A DNA stretch of 64,000 bases from Bradyrhizobium sp. Ash2021 (GCF_031202265.1 NZ_CP100604.1:2772501-2836500), one strand, 5' to 3'; positions 42,520-52,593 are shown, numbered from the stretch's first letter. Numbers and translations: made by a program. Notes: generated by a model not told the origin, from the letters alone.

Positions 42520-43074
42520 TCATTCCACTCCCGGGATCGGGTACTGTTGCAGTACCTCTTTGTAATAGGGTTCGTTGTCCATCTTCATGGTCGCGAGCAC
42601 GCGGACCACGGCGCAGTAGAAGGCGATGGTGAGCACGAGATCGGTCATGTGCTCGTTGGAGAGTTCCTGCTTGATCTCGGCGAAAGTCTTGTCCGACATC
42701 GCAAGCTCGCGCACCATTTCGCGCGCGCCTCTCAGAATCGCTTTCGCCAGCGGTTCCAGCTTCGAGGGTTTGCCCTCAGTGTCGGCCATCATGCCCTGGA
42801 TGTCGTCGTCGGTGACGCCAAAATCCTTGCCGATCTTCACGTGATGCGTGAACTCATATTCGGATTTTTCCATCCAACCGACCTGCAGGATCGCAAGCTC
42901 CCGCAAGCGCGGGTCGAGCTTGCTCTTGTGGCGGATATAGCCGCCGATGCCGGAGAAGGCGCGGGCCATGTCGGGCGAGTTGACCAGTAGCTTGTGCAGA
43001 TTGGTGTTGCGCTTGAGCATGTCGCGATATTCGGGGGCGACCTGATCGGCTTCGAGGTAGGGCAGGCGGGCCAT
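42520..43074 (-). CDS. Carboxymuconolactone decarboxylase-family protein without CxxC
   Basis: Protein of 184 residues: LPYLEADQVAPEYRDML, NLHKLLVNSPDMARAFSGIGGYIRHKSKLDPRLRELAILQVG and EKSEYEFTHHVKIGKDFGV, the CMD core. The position of the AhpD CxxC is SEYEF, so it lacks redox cysteines, unlike the two proteins at 1913 and 3250. It is therefore more likely a decarboxylase-like or binding protein. It lies between the hotdog-like gene and the SDR. Confidence 0.85.
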   Translation of the reverse strand: MARLPYLEADQVAPEYRDMLKRNTNLHKLLVNSPDMARAFSGIGGYIRHKSKLDPRLRELAILQVGWMEKSEYEFTHHVKIGKDFGVTDDDIQGMMADTEGKPSKLEPLAKAILRGAREMVRELAMSDKTFAEIKQELSNEHMTDLVLTIAFYCAVVRVLATMKMDNEPYYKEVLQQYPIPGVE

Positions 43075-43137
43075 ATTGTTGTTGTCCTTGTTGGCGCGAT
43101 CGCATCGCGATGCCCGATGCGACGAAGTTGTTTTCAG

Positions 43138-44082
43138 TCAGCCATAGAGCTCTTTGTGCTCGCGCTGGTAATTGGCGTAGGAATCCTTGATGCTGGCGAG
43201 GTTGAGCAGCATGGTGGCGACCGGCTTGCCGTCGGCGGCGAACGCCGTGGTGCGCACCCACATGCTCTCGGTGCGGCGGCTGCCCGAGAGCGCGACCACT
43301 TCGCGCTCGGTAGTGTAGCTCTCGCCGACGAAAATCGGACCGCGCAATAACCGGATTTCCTGGTCCGCGAACAGTCCGACGGCGGGGCCGCGGACCGGCA
43401 AGCGGTCCTCGCGCGCGCGGTATTGAAACAGCACGCTCAGCATCTCCATGGGGACGATCGGCCGGCCCCAGGGATTGTCGCTTCCGGAATAATAGGCTGA
43501 TGGCTCGGTGATGACCTTCAGCTTTTCGCGCAGCGAAAACGGATAGAGATCGCCCATGTTCTGGTCGAAATCCATTTTGACGGTCTGCCGGCCGGTCTTC
43601 ATGCCGACCGTGAGATCGCCGAGGATCACGGGATCGGCGAGCGGCTTCAATTCCCCGAGCCGCTGATGCAGCGCCGTCTCGGTTCCGTCCTGGCCGACCG
43701 ACGCGGTGCCGCGCAGGATCTCGGTGCCGTCACGTTTGGTCATCCCGATCGCGCAGGATTTTTCGCCCGGCTTCGGCGTTGCTATGTTCGCCTGCACCTC
43801 CTCGCCCTCGAAGGCGGGGTTGCGATAATGCGCTGACAGGCAGCCGGTTTCGAACCACGCCTTGCCCCAGATTTTCTCGCAGAGCGGCGCGAACTGGCTG
43901 AAATGGGTCGGCCCCTCGATGGTGCCGCCCTGAAAGCCCAGTTTTTGCGCGGTGGCATCGTCGTGGATCGACGCGTGGGAGTCGTAGACCTGGGCGTGGA
44001 GCATCTGCGCCGGCCGCCGCCACGGCCCGAACAGCGCATTGTCGCGCTCCGTTATCTCGGTATTAAACGCCGCTGACGTCAT
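43138..44082 (-). CDS. Hotdog-fold (MaoC-like) dehydratase family candidate
   Basis: Protein of 314 residues. Segments KLGFQGGTIEGPTHFSQFAPL and SAHYRNPAFEGEEVQA in the first half, and FADQEIRLLRGPIFVGESYTTEREVVAL in the second, resemble the double-hotdog MaoC-like hydratase/dehydratase pattern. The assignment is moderate. It starts a three-gene reverse operon and is divergent from the indolepyruvate:ferredoxin oxidoreductase gene. A role in acyl-CoA or 2-hydroxyacid metabolism is possible. Confidence 0.55.
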   Translation of the reverse strand: MTSAAFNTEITERDNALFGPWRRPAQMLHAQVYDSHASIHDDATAQKLGFQGGTIEGPTHFSQFAPLCEKIWGKAWFETGCLSAHYRNPAFEGEEVQANIATPKPGEKSCAIGMTKRDGTEILRGTASVGQDGTETALHQRLGELKPLADPVILGDLTVGMKTGRQTVKMDFDQNMGDLYPFSLREKLKVITEPSAYYSGSDNPWGRPIVPMEMLSVLFQYRAREDRLPVRGPAVGLFADQEIRLLRGPIFVGESYTTEREVVALSGSRRTESMWVRTTAFAADGKPVATMLLNLASIKDSYANYQREHKELYG

Positions 44083-44302
44083 CCTTCGCCTTTCCTTGGG
44101 TCTCTCCCTTTACCGCCAGCGTTTCAAAGATGCGTGGTTTCGGCAAGGGGCCATCGCCGGACACCGCGCGCGCCAGATATGCCCTGCAGCCATGGATTGG
44201 GGCTGTGCATGCATAGCAAAACCGGTGCATTCTGTTTCCGAACGAGACCGGTTGGAACAACCGGCAAGAAACGAAACGGCTGATGCGGACGGGGAACAGG
44301 CA

Positions 44303-47300
44303 ATGGCGTTGATGGAAGTTGGGCTGGACGACAAGTACCGGCTGGATGCGAAGCGCATATTTTTGTCCGGTACGCAGGCGCTGGTCCGGTTGCCGATGCT
44401 GCAGCGCGAACGCGATCGCGCGCAGGGTCTCAACACCGCAGGCTTCATCTCCGGTTATCGCGGCTCGCCGCTCGGCATGTACGATCACGCGCTGTGGCGC
44501 GCAAAGTCCTTCCTCAAAGGGCACGACATCGAATTCGCGCCGGGCCTCAACGAAGATCTGGCGGCGACCGCGGTGTGGGGCAGCCAGCAGGTCGGAATGT
44601 TTCCCGGCGCCAGGGTCGATGGCGTGTTCGGCATCTGGTACGGCAAGGGGCCCGGCGTCGACCGTTCCATCGATGCACTCAAGCATGCCAACTCGGCCGG
44701 CACCTCGCCTAATGGCGGTGTGATTGCGCTCGCCGGCGACGACCATGGTTGCCAGTCCTCGACGCTCGCCCATCAGAGCGAACAGGTGTTTGCGGCGGCG
44801 CTGATGCCGGTGGTCAATCCCGCCACGCTGCAGGATTATCTCGATCTCGGCATCCTCGGCTTTGCGCTGTCGCGTTATTCCAGCTGCTGGGTCGGCTTCA
44901 AGGCGATCTCCGAGACGGTGGAAAGCTCGGCCTCGATCGTGAGCGACCCTGACCGCATCAAGATCATCATGCCCGACGATTTCGAGATGCCGCCGGGTGG
45001 GCTCAGTATCCGCTGGCCCGATGCGCCGCTCGATCAGGAGCGCCGGCTGCACGGCCCGAAGATGGACGCGGTCGCGGCCTTTACCCGTGCCAATCGCTTC
45101 GACCGGATCGTGCTGGATAGCAAGCCGGCCCGGCTCGGCATCATGGCGACCGGAAAAGCCTATCTCGATCTCAGGCAGGCGCTGGCCGATCTCGGCATAT
45201 CGGATGCGGAAGCGCAGGCGCTGGGGCTACGCATCTACAAGGTGGCGCTGACCTGGCCGCTGGAGCAGGCCGGCGCCCGTGCCTTTGCCGAGGGCCTGCA
45301 GGACGTGCTCGTGGTCGAGGAGAAGCGCGGTTTTATCGAAGATCAGCTCCTTCGTATTCTTTACAACATTGACGCTTCAAGACGCCCGTCCGTCGTCGGT
45401 AAGCGCGACGAGACCGGCGCGCCCCTGTTGCCGAGCGAAGGCGAATTGACGCCGACGATGGTAGCTGCTGCGGTTGTCGCGCGGTTGCGCAAGCTCGGGC
45501 ATCGCAGCCCCGCGCTGGAACAGCGCCTTGCCAAGCTTGAGGCGTTCGACCGGCCCGCCGATGCGGGCGGCGCGGCAAAGCTGCAGCGCACCCCGTATTT
45601 CTGTTCGGGCTGCCCGCACAACACCTCGACAAAGGTGCCCGAGGGCAGCCGCGCGATGGCCGGCATCGGTTGTCACGGCATGGCGCTCTCGGTGCCGAGC
45701 CGCCGGACCGCGACGATCTCGCATATGGGCGCGGAGGGCGTCACCTGGATCGGCCAGGCGCCGTTCACCACCGAGCAGCACGTGTTCCAGAATCTCGGCG
45801 ACGGCACCTACACCCATTCGGGCCTGCTGGCGCTGCGCGCCGCTGCAGCCGCGGGCGTCAACATCACCTACAAGATCCTCTACAACGACGCGGTCGCAAT
45901 GACCGGCGGCCAGCCCGCCGAGGGCGGCTTGACGGTGTCGCAAATCGCGCATCAGGTTTCGGCCGAGGGTGCGAAGCGCCTGGCTATTGTCTCCGACGAG
46001 CCCGAGAAATATCCGGCGAATTATTTTCCGGCCGGCGCCACCGTGCATCACCGCCGTGACCTTGATGCCGTGCAGAAGGAATTGCGCGATGTCAAAGGTC
46101 TCTCGGTCCTGATCTACGACCAGACCTGCGCGGCGGAAAAGCGCCGGCGCCGCAAGCGCGGGCTCTATCCGGATCCGCCGAAGCGCGTCTTCATCAACGA
46201 GCGCGTCTGCGAAGGCTGCGGCGACTGCTCGCAAACTTCCAATTGCGTCTCGGTGCAGCCGCTGGAGACCGAGCTCGGCCGCAAGCGGCGGATCGACCAG
46301 TCGAACTGCAACAAGGATTTTTCCTGCATCGAGGGCTTCTGCCCGAGCTTCGTCACCGTGCATGGCGGCAAGCTGCGCAAAGCCGACCGCACCGCGGCCG
46401 ATCCGTCGGCGCTGTTCGCTGATTTGCCGCTGCCTTCGGTGCCGGCGCTGGATGGCGCCTTCAATATCCTGGTCACCGGTATCGGCGGCACCGGCGTCAT
46501 CACCATCGGCGCGCTGCTCGGCATGGCCGCCCATGTCGACGGCAAGGCCTGCTCGACGCTCGACTTCACCGGCCTGTCGCAGAAGAACGGCGCGGTCATG
46601 AGCCACGTCCGCATCGCGCCATCGCCGGACGATCTCTCAACCGTCCGTATTGCGCCGGGCGGCGCCAACCTCATCCTCGGCTGCGACATCGTGGTCGCCA
46701 CCAGTATTCCGGCGCTGAGCCGGGCCGAGCGCGGGGTCACGCGGGCGATCGTCAATGTCGATCTGCTGCCGACCGCCAGCTTCGTGATGAATCCCGACAT
46801 CGATTTCGAAGCCGGCGCGATGCGCAATTCGCTCAACGAGGCCGTCAGCGCGTCCGATCTCGACATCCTCGACGCCACCGGCCTTGCCACCGCGCTGATG
46901 GGCGACAGCATCGCCACCAATTCCTTCATGCTCGGCTTTGCGTTCCAGCGCGGTACCATTCCGCTGTCGCTGGAAGCAATCATGAAGGCGATCGAGCTCA
47001 ATGGCGCCGCGATCGAGATGAACAGGCTGGCGTTCTCGTGGGGCCGGCTCGCCGCGCACGATCTGCAACGCGTGGTCAGCGCCGCGCGCTTCAAGAATTC
47101 AGGCGCGGCGCCGGTCAAGCGGACGCTTGATGAGGCGATCGCCTTCCGCGCAAAATTCCTCGCCGACTACCAGGACGAGGCCTATTCGGCGCGCTATCTC
47201 GCGCAGGTCGAGCGCGTTCGCGCCGCCGAACTGTTGGCCGCGCCCGGATCGCATGAACTGACCGAGACGTTTGCCAAAGGCCTGTTCAAGCTGATGGCCT

Positions 47301-47779
47301 ACAAGGACGAATATGAGGTGGCGCGGCTTTATACCGACGGCGAATTCGCAAAGGCGCTGAAGGAGCAGTTCGACGGCAATCCCGGCGTCAAGGTCAGCCT
47401 CGCGCCGCCGCTGCTGGCGCAACGCGACAAGACCACCGGACATCTGCGCAAGCGCGAGTTCGGTCCGTGGGTATTCGGCGCGTTCAAGATGCTGGCGCGC
47501 CTCAAGTCGCTGCGCGGCACGGCGTTCGACATCTTCGGTTACACCGCCGAGCGCCGGATGGAGCGGGCGCTGCCGGGCGAGTATTCGGCGATGATCCTCG
47601 GGCATCTCGATGGCAAGAAGCCGATCGACTGGCTACGGCTGGTGGCGCTGGCGAAAGCGGTGGAGCAGGTGCGCGGCTATGGCCACGTCAAGGAAGCCAA
47701 TGTTGCGCGCTATCGCCAGGAATGCGCGCGGCTCGAAAGCGCCCTCGGGCAGCCCGTCGCGGCGGAAGCCGCCGAATAG
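44303..47779 (+). CDS. Indolepyruvate:ferredoxin oxidoreductase family protein (fused)
   Basis: Fused alpha/beta-type 2-oxoacid:ferredoxin oxidoreductase of about 1,158 residues that decarboxylates aryl or branched 2-oxoacids to acyl-CoA. FISGYRGSPLGMYDHAL opens the pyrimidine-binding domain, CPHNTSTKVPEGSRAMAGIGCHG and ILYNDAVAMTGGQPAEGG belong to the TPP domain, cysteine motifs CEGCGDCSQTSNC and CNKDFSCIEGFC bind an iron-sulfur cluster, and GIGGTGVITIGALLGMAAH marks the gamma domain. The start at 44303 follows GGGGAACAGG. The divergent operon may belong to the same pathway. Confidence 0.93.
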   Translation: MALMEVGLDDKYRLDAKRIFLSGTQALVRLPMLQRERDRAQGLNTAGFISGYRGSPLGMYDHALWRAKSFLKGHDIEFAPGLNEDLAATAVWGSQQVGMFPGARVDGVFGIWYGKGPGVDRSIDALKHANSAGTSPNGGVIALAGDDHGCQSSTLAHQSEQVFAAALMPVVNPATLQDYLDLGILGFALSRYSSCWVGFKAISETVESSASIVSDPDRIKIIMPDDFEMPPGGLSIRWPDAPLDQERRLHGPKMDAVAAFTRANRFDRIVLDSKPARLGIMATGKAYLDLRQALADLGISDAEAQALGLRIYKVALTWPLEQAGARAFAEGLQDVLVVEEKRGFIEDQLLRILYNIDASRRPSVVGKRDETGAPLLPSEGELTPTMVAAAVVARLRKLGHRSPALEQRLAKLEAFDRPADAGGAAKLQRTPYFCSGCPHNTSTKVPEGSRAMAGIGCHGMALSVPSRRTATISHMGAEGVTWIGQAPFTTEQHVFQNLGDGTYTHSGLLALRAAAAAGVNITYKILYNDAVAMTGGQPAEGGLTVSQIAHQVSAEGAKRLAIVSDEPEKYPANYFPAGATVHHRRDLDAVQKELRDVKGLSVLIYDQTCAAEKRRRRKRGLYPDPPKRVFINERVCEGCGDCSQTSNCVSVQPLETELGRKRRIDQSNCNKDFSCIEGFCPSFVTVHGGKLRKADRTAADPSALFADLPLPSVPALDGAFNILVTGIGGTGVITIGALLGMAAHVDGKACSTLDFTGLSQKNGAVMSHVRIAPSPDDLSTVRIAPGGANLILGCDIVVATSIPALSRAERGVTRAIVNVDLLPTASFVMNPDIDFEAGAMRNSLNEAVSASDLDILDATGLATALMGDSIATNSFMLGFAFQRGTIPLSLEAIMKAIELNGAAIEMNRLAFSWGRLAAHDLQRVVSAARFKNSGAAPVKRTLDEAIAFRAKFLADYQDEAYSARYLAQVERVRAAELLAAPGSHELTETFAKGLFKLMAYKDEYEVARLYTDGEFAKALKEQFDGNPGVKVSLAPPLLAQRDKTTGHLRKREFGPWVFGAFKMLARLKSLRGTAFDIFGYTAERRMERALPGEYSAMILGHLDGKKPIDWLRLVALAKAVEQVRGYGHVKEANVARYRQECARLESALGQPVAAEAAE

Positions 47780-47796
47780 GGCCGGTTTCACCGGCC
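47780..47796 (+). terminator. Hairpin directly after the oxidoreductase stop
   Basis: GGCCGGT-TTC-ACCGGCC, perfect 7-bp arms beginning at the base after the stop codon. No T-run follows, so it is a probable but weak terminator. Confidence 0.45.
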
Positions 47797-47918
47797 GCGG
47801 GAACTTTCCGCTGACGGCGTGGTGCACCGGTAACCTTGCCGGCAGGATCGGCTGGCATTGCCGGGCCGGCTCCCTACATGATGTCTGTTGGATTTTTAGT
47901 CATTTCAGGAGGCCGCAG

Positions 47919-48347
47919 ATGGTCCTGAAAAGCACTTTTGCCGTCGCGCTTTGTACCGGGCTTTTGGCTTTGAGCGGCCTGGCGATGGCTGATGACTACC
48001 GTCCTGATGAGTTCCTCGGCCTCGACCTCTCCAAGGCGATATTGTCGCCGAAGCGTCTCGGCCCGGATACCGAATTCGCGCCGGTTCCGGTCGAAGCCAA
48101 GGCCGAGCGCCGCGACGGAGCGCGCGGCGAACTGAGCGCCGATCGCAAGATCGTCCGCACGACCAAGGTGACGGTTGCGCACGTCGAGCATCCGCGCGGC
48201 GCGGCGCGCGTCAACGAACATTCGCGCGGCGCGGCCCGCGTCAAGCTTGCGAAGCGGCACAGCAATCCGCTCGATGCGCAGGCGCGCGATACGCGGATCC
48301 AGACCTGGCCGTGCAGGTCCGGCGGCATCTGCAACTGGCAGCGGTAA
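47919..48347 (+). CDS. Small exported basic protein with internal repeat
   Basis: Protein of 142 residues with a signal peptide (MVLKSTFAVALCTGLLALSGLAMA) and a basic mature region. It contains an imperfect tandem repeat, EHPRGAARVN then EHSRGAARVK, and ends with WPCRSGGICNWQR. No family recognised. The start at 47919 follows CAGGAGG. Single gene between the oxidoreductase and PhoD. Confidence 0.65.
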   Translation: MVLKSTFAVALCTGLLALSGLAMADDYRPDEFLGLDLSKAILSPKRLGPDTEFAPVPVEAKAERRDGARGELSADRKIVRTTKVTVAHVEHPRGAARVNEHSRGAARVKLAKRHSNPLDAQARDTRIQTWPCRSGGICNWQR

Positions 48348-48448
48348 GGCTTTCGTCTTCGCTGCGAGTCATCCATCTGTCGTAAAACCGTAAGTCGGGA
48401 GTCAAGTTGAGCGGGCATCTTTCGTCATGATTCGACGAGGGCGGCTCA

Positions 48449-50035
48449 ATGACGATTGCGATACGCGCCAGGCGGGGACTGACGCGACGTCAGCTGTTGG
48501 TCCGTTCGGCGTCGACGGTCGCGCTGGCCGGATTGGGGGGAGTTGCAAAGCCTTATCTCAGCCGTGCGGCGGATCGTCCGGGCATCGGTTGCGGGATTCA
48601 ATCGGGCGACGTCTCGGCGGAATCAGCGGTGATCTGGGCGCGGGCCGACCGGCCGGCGCGGATGCAGGTGGAATGTTCGACCGTCGAAAGTTTTGCGAGC
48701 ATCCTGCGCACCGGCTCCGCCGATGCCTTGCCGGACAGCGACTTCACCGCAAAACTGCTGCTCGACGGCCTGCCGTCAGGGCAGGATATCTTTTATCGGG
48801 TGCGGTTTGAAAGCATCGACACGCGCGGGATATCGGGCGAGACCCAGACCGGGCATTTTCGCACCGCGCCGACGAAGCAAGGTTCGGTCTCGTTCGTCTG
48901 GTCGGGTGATACCTTGGGCCAGGGCTGGGGCATCGATCCCGCGCGCGGCGGCTTGCGAACCTATCGCACCATGCGCGACAATCGCCCGGACTTCTTCATT
49001 CATTCCGGCGATCACATCTATGCCGATTGTCCGGTACCGTCCGAATTGAAGCTGCCGAACGGCGATATCTGGCGCAACATCGTCACCGAAGAAAAATCCG
49101 TGGTCGCCCACAGCCTGGCGCAGTTTCGCGGCAACTACAAGTACAACTGGCTCGACGACAATTTGCGCGCCTTCCATGCCGAGGTGCCGATGCTGGCGCA
49201 ATGGGACGACCATGAGGTGACCAACGACTGGTCGCCGGTCGGCTCTGCCGACGAGACCGGCTATGCCGAGGACGGCACCTCAAATCTGGTGGCGCGCGCC
49301 CGCCGCGCGTTCCACGAATTCATGCCGATGCGCGCCATGCCCGAGCGGGATGGCCGGGTCTATCGCAAGGTCGCCTACGGCCCGCTGCTCGACGTGTTCC
49401 TGATCGACATGCGCAGCTACCGCGATTCCACCTGGAACAAGCGCGACGATAAGAGCGAAACTTTCATCCTCGGCCATGCGCAACTGGCCTGGCTGAAACG
49501 CGAACTCGCCGCCTCTGAGGCCACCTGGAAAGTGATCGCTGCCGACCTGCCGATCGGGCTGGTCAGCGAAGACGCCATCGCGCTCGGCGACGGTCCGCCG
49601 CAGCGGCGCGAATGCGAGATCGCCGATTTGCTGTCATTCATGCAGCGCGCCGGCATCCGCAATGCGGTGTGGCTGACCGCCGACATGCATTATACGGCCG
49701 CGCATCATTACGATCCGAACCGCGCGGTGTTCCAGAATTTCGAGCCGTTCTGGGAATTCGTCTCCGGCCCCCTGCATGCCGGAACCTGGGCGCCCGGCGA
49801 GCTCGACAACACGTTTGGCCCGAAGGCGATGTTCCAGAAGGGCTGCACGGCCGAGCAGGGCGAGAATCTAGCGCCCTGTTTCGGGCTGCAGTTCTTCGGC
49901 CGCGTCGATATCGACGGCGAGAGCAAGGTCATGACCGTAACCCTGAAGGATGTCGACAACCGCGACCTATGGTCGGTCGATATCGAGCCGCGGCCGGACG
50001 CGCGGCCCGGTCAGATGGTGGCGCAGCATATCTGA
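48449..50035 (+). CDS. phoD: Tat-exported PhoD-type alkaline phosphatase
   Basis: Protein of 528 residues with a twin-arginine signal (GLTRRQLLVRSASTVALAG). The PhoD metallophosphatase features are WSGDTLGQGWG, FIHSGDHIYADCP, QWDDHEVTNDW, and LTADMHYTAAHHYDP near the C-terminus, all metal-binding. An N-terminal fibronectin-like domain (GIQSGDVSAESAVIWARADRP) is typical. It releases phosphate from mono- or diesters in the periplasm. No Pho box was identified in the short upstream region. Confidence 0.92.
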   Translation: MTIAIRARRGLTRRQLLVRSASTVALAGLGGVAKPYLSRAADRPGIGCGIQSGDVSAESAVIWARADRPARMQVECSTVESFASILRTGSADALPDSDFTAKLLLDGLPSGQDIFYRVRFESIDTRGISGETQTGHFRTAPTKQGSVSFVWSGDTLGQGWGIDPARGGLRTYRTMRDNRPDFFIHSGDHIYADCPVPSELKLPNGDIWRNIVTEEKSVVAHSLAQFRGNYKYNWLDDNLRAFHAEVPMLAQWDDHEVTNDWSPVGSADETGYAEDGTSNLVARARRAFHEFMPMRAMPERDGRVYRKVAYGPLLDVFLIDMRSYRDSTWNKRDDKSETFILGHAQLAWLKRELAASEATWKVIAADLPIGLVSEDAIALGDGPPQRRECEIADLLSFMQRAGIRNAVWLTADMHYTAAHHYDPNRAVFQNFEPFWEFVSGPLHAGTWAPGELDNTFGPKAMFQKGCTAEQGENLAPCFGLQFFGRVDIDGESKVMTVTLKDVDNRDLWSVDIEPRPDARPGQMVAQHI

Positions 50036-50064
50036 GCGGCACTTTCGGCTGCAAACGTTTCGGT

Positions 50065-50247
50065 TCAGGGCGTCACCAGCCAGTAGCCGCCCACGACCAG
50101 CAGCGTGGACAGCAACAGCAGCGTGCCGGCCACGCCGAGAATGATCGCCGGCAATTCATGCGATTCCAACCACTCTCGCATCGCCCTGACCATCGCTATG
50201 CTGACCTTATCTTGATTTGCACGCCGCCTTGCCGGCATTCTATCCAT
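50065..50247 (-). CDS. Candidate small membrane protein
   Basis: Frame of 60 residues, or 42 from an internal Met at 50193. It carries one hydrophobic segment, AIILGVAGTLLLLSTLLVVGG, and a Trp/Pro end. AAGG lies upstream of the internal start. It may be a genuine one-helix membrane protein, but nothing confirms translation. Confidence 0.4.
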   Translation of the reverse strand: MDRMPARRRANQDKVSIAMVRAMREWLESHELPAIILGVAGTLLLLSTLLVVGGYWLVTP

Positions 50248-50333
50248 TAGCGGCTTGTCCCCCTCAATGAAATACCCCGTTCACGCGGCTTTCGCGGCGC
50301 ATGCGGGTGTTTTGACGTCTTTTGGAGTAACCC

Positions 50334-51152
50334 ATGGAACATCTGCAAACCCAGGGCATCAGCCTGCCCAGGCTCGGGCTCGGCACCTATCGCATGCAGG
50401 GCGATGCCTGCCGCGCCGCGGTCGAGAGCGCGCTGGGGCTCGGCTATCGTCATATCGACACCGCCGAGATGTACGGCAACGAGGAGGCGGTTGGGGCTGC
50501 GATCGCCGCCTCAGGCGTCGCCCGTAAGGATTTGCATGTCACGACAAAGGTCTGGAACGAAAATCTGGCGCCGGAAGCGATCCGCCGGGCGTTCGACGCC
50601 TCCTTGAAAAAGCTTGGGCTCGATCAGGTCGATCTCTATCTCGTGCATTGGCCGGCGAAGAACATGAACCTGCCGGCGATTTTCGAGACCCTGATGAAGC
50701 TGCAGCAGGAGGGTCGCACCCGCGCCATCGGCGTCGCCAATTTCAACATCGCGCTCTTGAAGACGGTCGTCGAGGACATCAAGGCGCCGATCGCCTGCAA
50801 CCAGGTCGAGTATCACGTGATGCTTGACCAGACCCCGCTGCGGAAATATCTCGCCGCCAAATCGATCCCACTGGTGGCCTATTGCCCGCTGGCGCAGGGC
50901 CGCGCGGCCTCGGACGAGGCGCTGGCCGCGATCGGCGCTAAGCACAATGCCAGCGCCGCGCAGGTGGCGCTGAAATGGCTGCTCGACCAGGACGGCACCG
51001 CCGCGATCCCCAAGGCGTCGCGGCCTGAGAGCCAGCAGGCCAACCTCGACGCGCTGAAAGTGAAACTCGATGACGCGGATCGCAAGGCGATTGCGGGGTT
51101 GCCGAAGGGCAAACGCTGTGTAAATCCGGGCTTCGCGCCGGCATGGGATTGA
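50334..51152 (+). CDS. Aldo/keto reductase
   Basis: AKR of 272 residues: catalytic Asp and Tyr in YRHIDTAEMYGNEEAVG, Lys in TTKVWNENL and His in LYLVHWPAKN, with a C-terminal cofactor segment IPKASRPESQQANL. It belongs to the short AKR5-type (2,5-diketo-gluconate reductase-like) group and reduces aldehydes or ketones with NADPH. Single gene, followed 100 bp later by a thiolase. Confidence 0.92.
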   Translation: MEHLQTQGISLPRLGLGTYRMQGDACRAAVESALGLGYRHIDTAEMYGNEEAVGAAIAASGVARKDLHVTTKVWNENLAPEAIRRAFDASLKKLGLDQVDLYLVHWPAKNMNLPAIFETLMKLQQEGRTRAIGVANFNIALLKTVVEDIKAPIACNQVEYHVMLDQTPLRKYLAAKSIPLVAYCPLAQGRAASDEALAAIGAKHNASAAQVALKWLLDQDGTAAIPKASRPESQQANLDALKVKLDDADRKAIAGLPKGKRCVNPGFAPAWD

Positions 51153-51251
51153 GGGCGATTCCTTCTTTTTCCGTCCGCCGAAATTCAGGTTTTAGCTACA
51201 CACCGGCTGTGGTTCCGTCCATACTGGGCCACATCCAAGGGAGGTCAAGAA

Positions 51252-52424
51252 ATGCGTGAAGCCGTTATCGTTTCCTATGCACGTACCGGACTGGCGAAGT
51301 CCGGCCGCGGCGGGTTCAACATCACCCCGCCGATGTCGATGGCGGCCCACGCCATCAAGCACGCCGTCGAGCGCGCCGGCGTCGACAAGGACTATGTCGA
51401 GGACTGCTATCTCGGCAATTGCGCGCATGGCGCGCCCAATATCGGCCGTCAGGCCGCGCTGCTCGCCGGCATGCCGAAATCCACCGCCGGCGTTTCGGTG
51501 AACCGTTTCTGCTCCTCGGGCCTGCAGACCATTGCGATGGCCGCCAACTCGATTCGCTCGGACGGCGCCGAATGTATCGTGGCCGGCGGCGTCGAAAGCA
51601 TCTCGATCCCGGGCGGCGGTTCGCCGAAGGAATCGATCGATCCGGACCTGCTGAAAGCGGCGCCTGACATCTTCATGGCGATGATCGACACCGCCGATAT
51701 CGTCGCCGAGCGTTACAAGCTCAGCCGCGAATACCAGGACGAGTATTCGCTGGAATCGCAACGCCGCATGGCCGCCGCCCAGCAGGCCAACAAGTTCAAG
51801 GACGAAATCGTCCCGATGAAGACCAAAATGAAGGTGGTCGACAAGGCGACGAAGGCGGAAAGCATTGTCGACTACGTCGTCGACAAGGACGAGTGCAACC
51901 GGCCGGACACCACGATGCAAGGCTTGGCAAAACTCGAGCCGGTGAAGGGCCCCGGCAAGTTCGTCACCGCCGGCAACGCCAGCCAGTTGTCGGATGGTGC
52001 TGCCGCCGTCGTGCTGATGGAAGCCAAGGACGCGGAGAAGCGCGGCCTCAATCCGCTCGGCCGCTTCGTCGCCTGGGCGGCGGCGGGCTGCGAGCCGGAC
52101 GAGATGGGCATCGGCCCGATCTACGCCGTGCCGAAGCTGCTCAAGCGCCACGGCCTCAAGGTCGACGATATCGATCTCTGGGAGCTCAATGAGGCGTTCG
52201 CCAGCCAGTGCCTCTATTCGCGCGACCAGCTTGGCATCGATCCCGAGAAGTACAACGTCAACGGCGGCTCGATCGCGATCGGCCATCCCTTCGGCATGAC
52301 CGGCGCTCGGCTCACCGGCCACATCCTGCAAGAGGGCCGTCGGCGCAAGGCCAAGTGGGGCGTGGTTACCATGTGCATCGGTGGTGGCCAGGGCGGCGCA
52401 GGGCTGTTCGAAATCTATAGCTGA
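51252..52424 (+). CDS. Acetyl-CoA acyltransferase (thiolase)
   Basis: Thiolase of 390 residues. The nucleophile Cys sits in [15 protein letters not shown] (around residue 90), with [23 protein letters not shown] (catalytic His) and [16 protein letters not shown] (second Cys). It cleaves or forms 3-oxoacyl-CoA, most likely in beta-oxidation. The start at 51252 follows AAGGGAGG. Confidence 0.95.
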   Translation: MREAVIVSYARTGLAKSGRGGFNITPPMSMAAHAIKHAVERAGVDKDYVEDCYLGNCAHGAPNIGRQAALLAGMPKSTAGVSVNRFCSSGLQTIAMAANSIRSDGAECIVAGGVESISIPGGGSPKESIDPDLLKAAPDIFMAMIDTADIVAERYKLSREYQDEYSLESQRRMAAAQQANKFKDEIVPMKTKMKVVDKATKAESIVDYVVDKDECNRPDTTMQGLAKLEPVKGPGKFVTAGNASQLSDGAAAVVLMEAKDAEKRGLNPLGRFVAWAAAGCEPDEMGIGPIYAVPKLLKRHGLKVDDIDLWELNEAFASQCLYSRDQLGIDPEKYNVNGGSIAIGHPFGMTGARLTGHILQEGRRRKAKWGVVTMCIGGGQGGAGLFEIYS

Positions 52425-52430
52425 GACGCC

Positions 52431-52533
52431 TGGAGCATGATCGGTTCTGATTGCATCAGAACCGAAGCTCCAGATTCTTGTTTTGACGCGTTTTCTTCAC
52501 GCGAACCGGTATCCACTTCGCTCGAAAACGCTT
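52431..52533. repeat. Dispersed rhizobial repeat
   Basis: It begins with GGAGCATGATCGG, has a perfect hairpin TCGGTTCTGAT-TGC-ATCAGAACCGA (52441-52465), and continues through CTCCAGATTCTTGTTTTGAC and ACCGGTATCCACTTCGCT. I recall this tract, with small changes, from many places in Rhizobiales genomes. Confidence 0.7.
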
Positions 52534-52547
52534 TAGCTGTTCGCAAA

Positions 52548-52575
52548 GAAAATGGCCCCGCGAGGGGCCATTTTC
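52548..52575. terminator. Bidirectional intrinsic terminator
   Basis: Perfect 12-bp arms GAAAATGGCCCC and GGGGCCATTTTC closed by a GCGA (GNRA) tetraloop. A-run on one side and T-run on the other make it work for both the thiolase and the convergent small exported protein. Confidence 0.8.
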
Positions 52576-52593
52576 CGTTCAGGCGTGTCGGTC

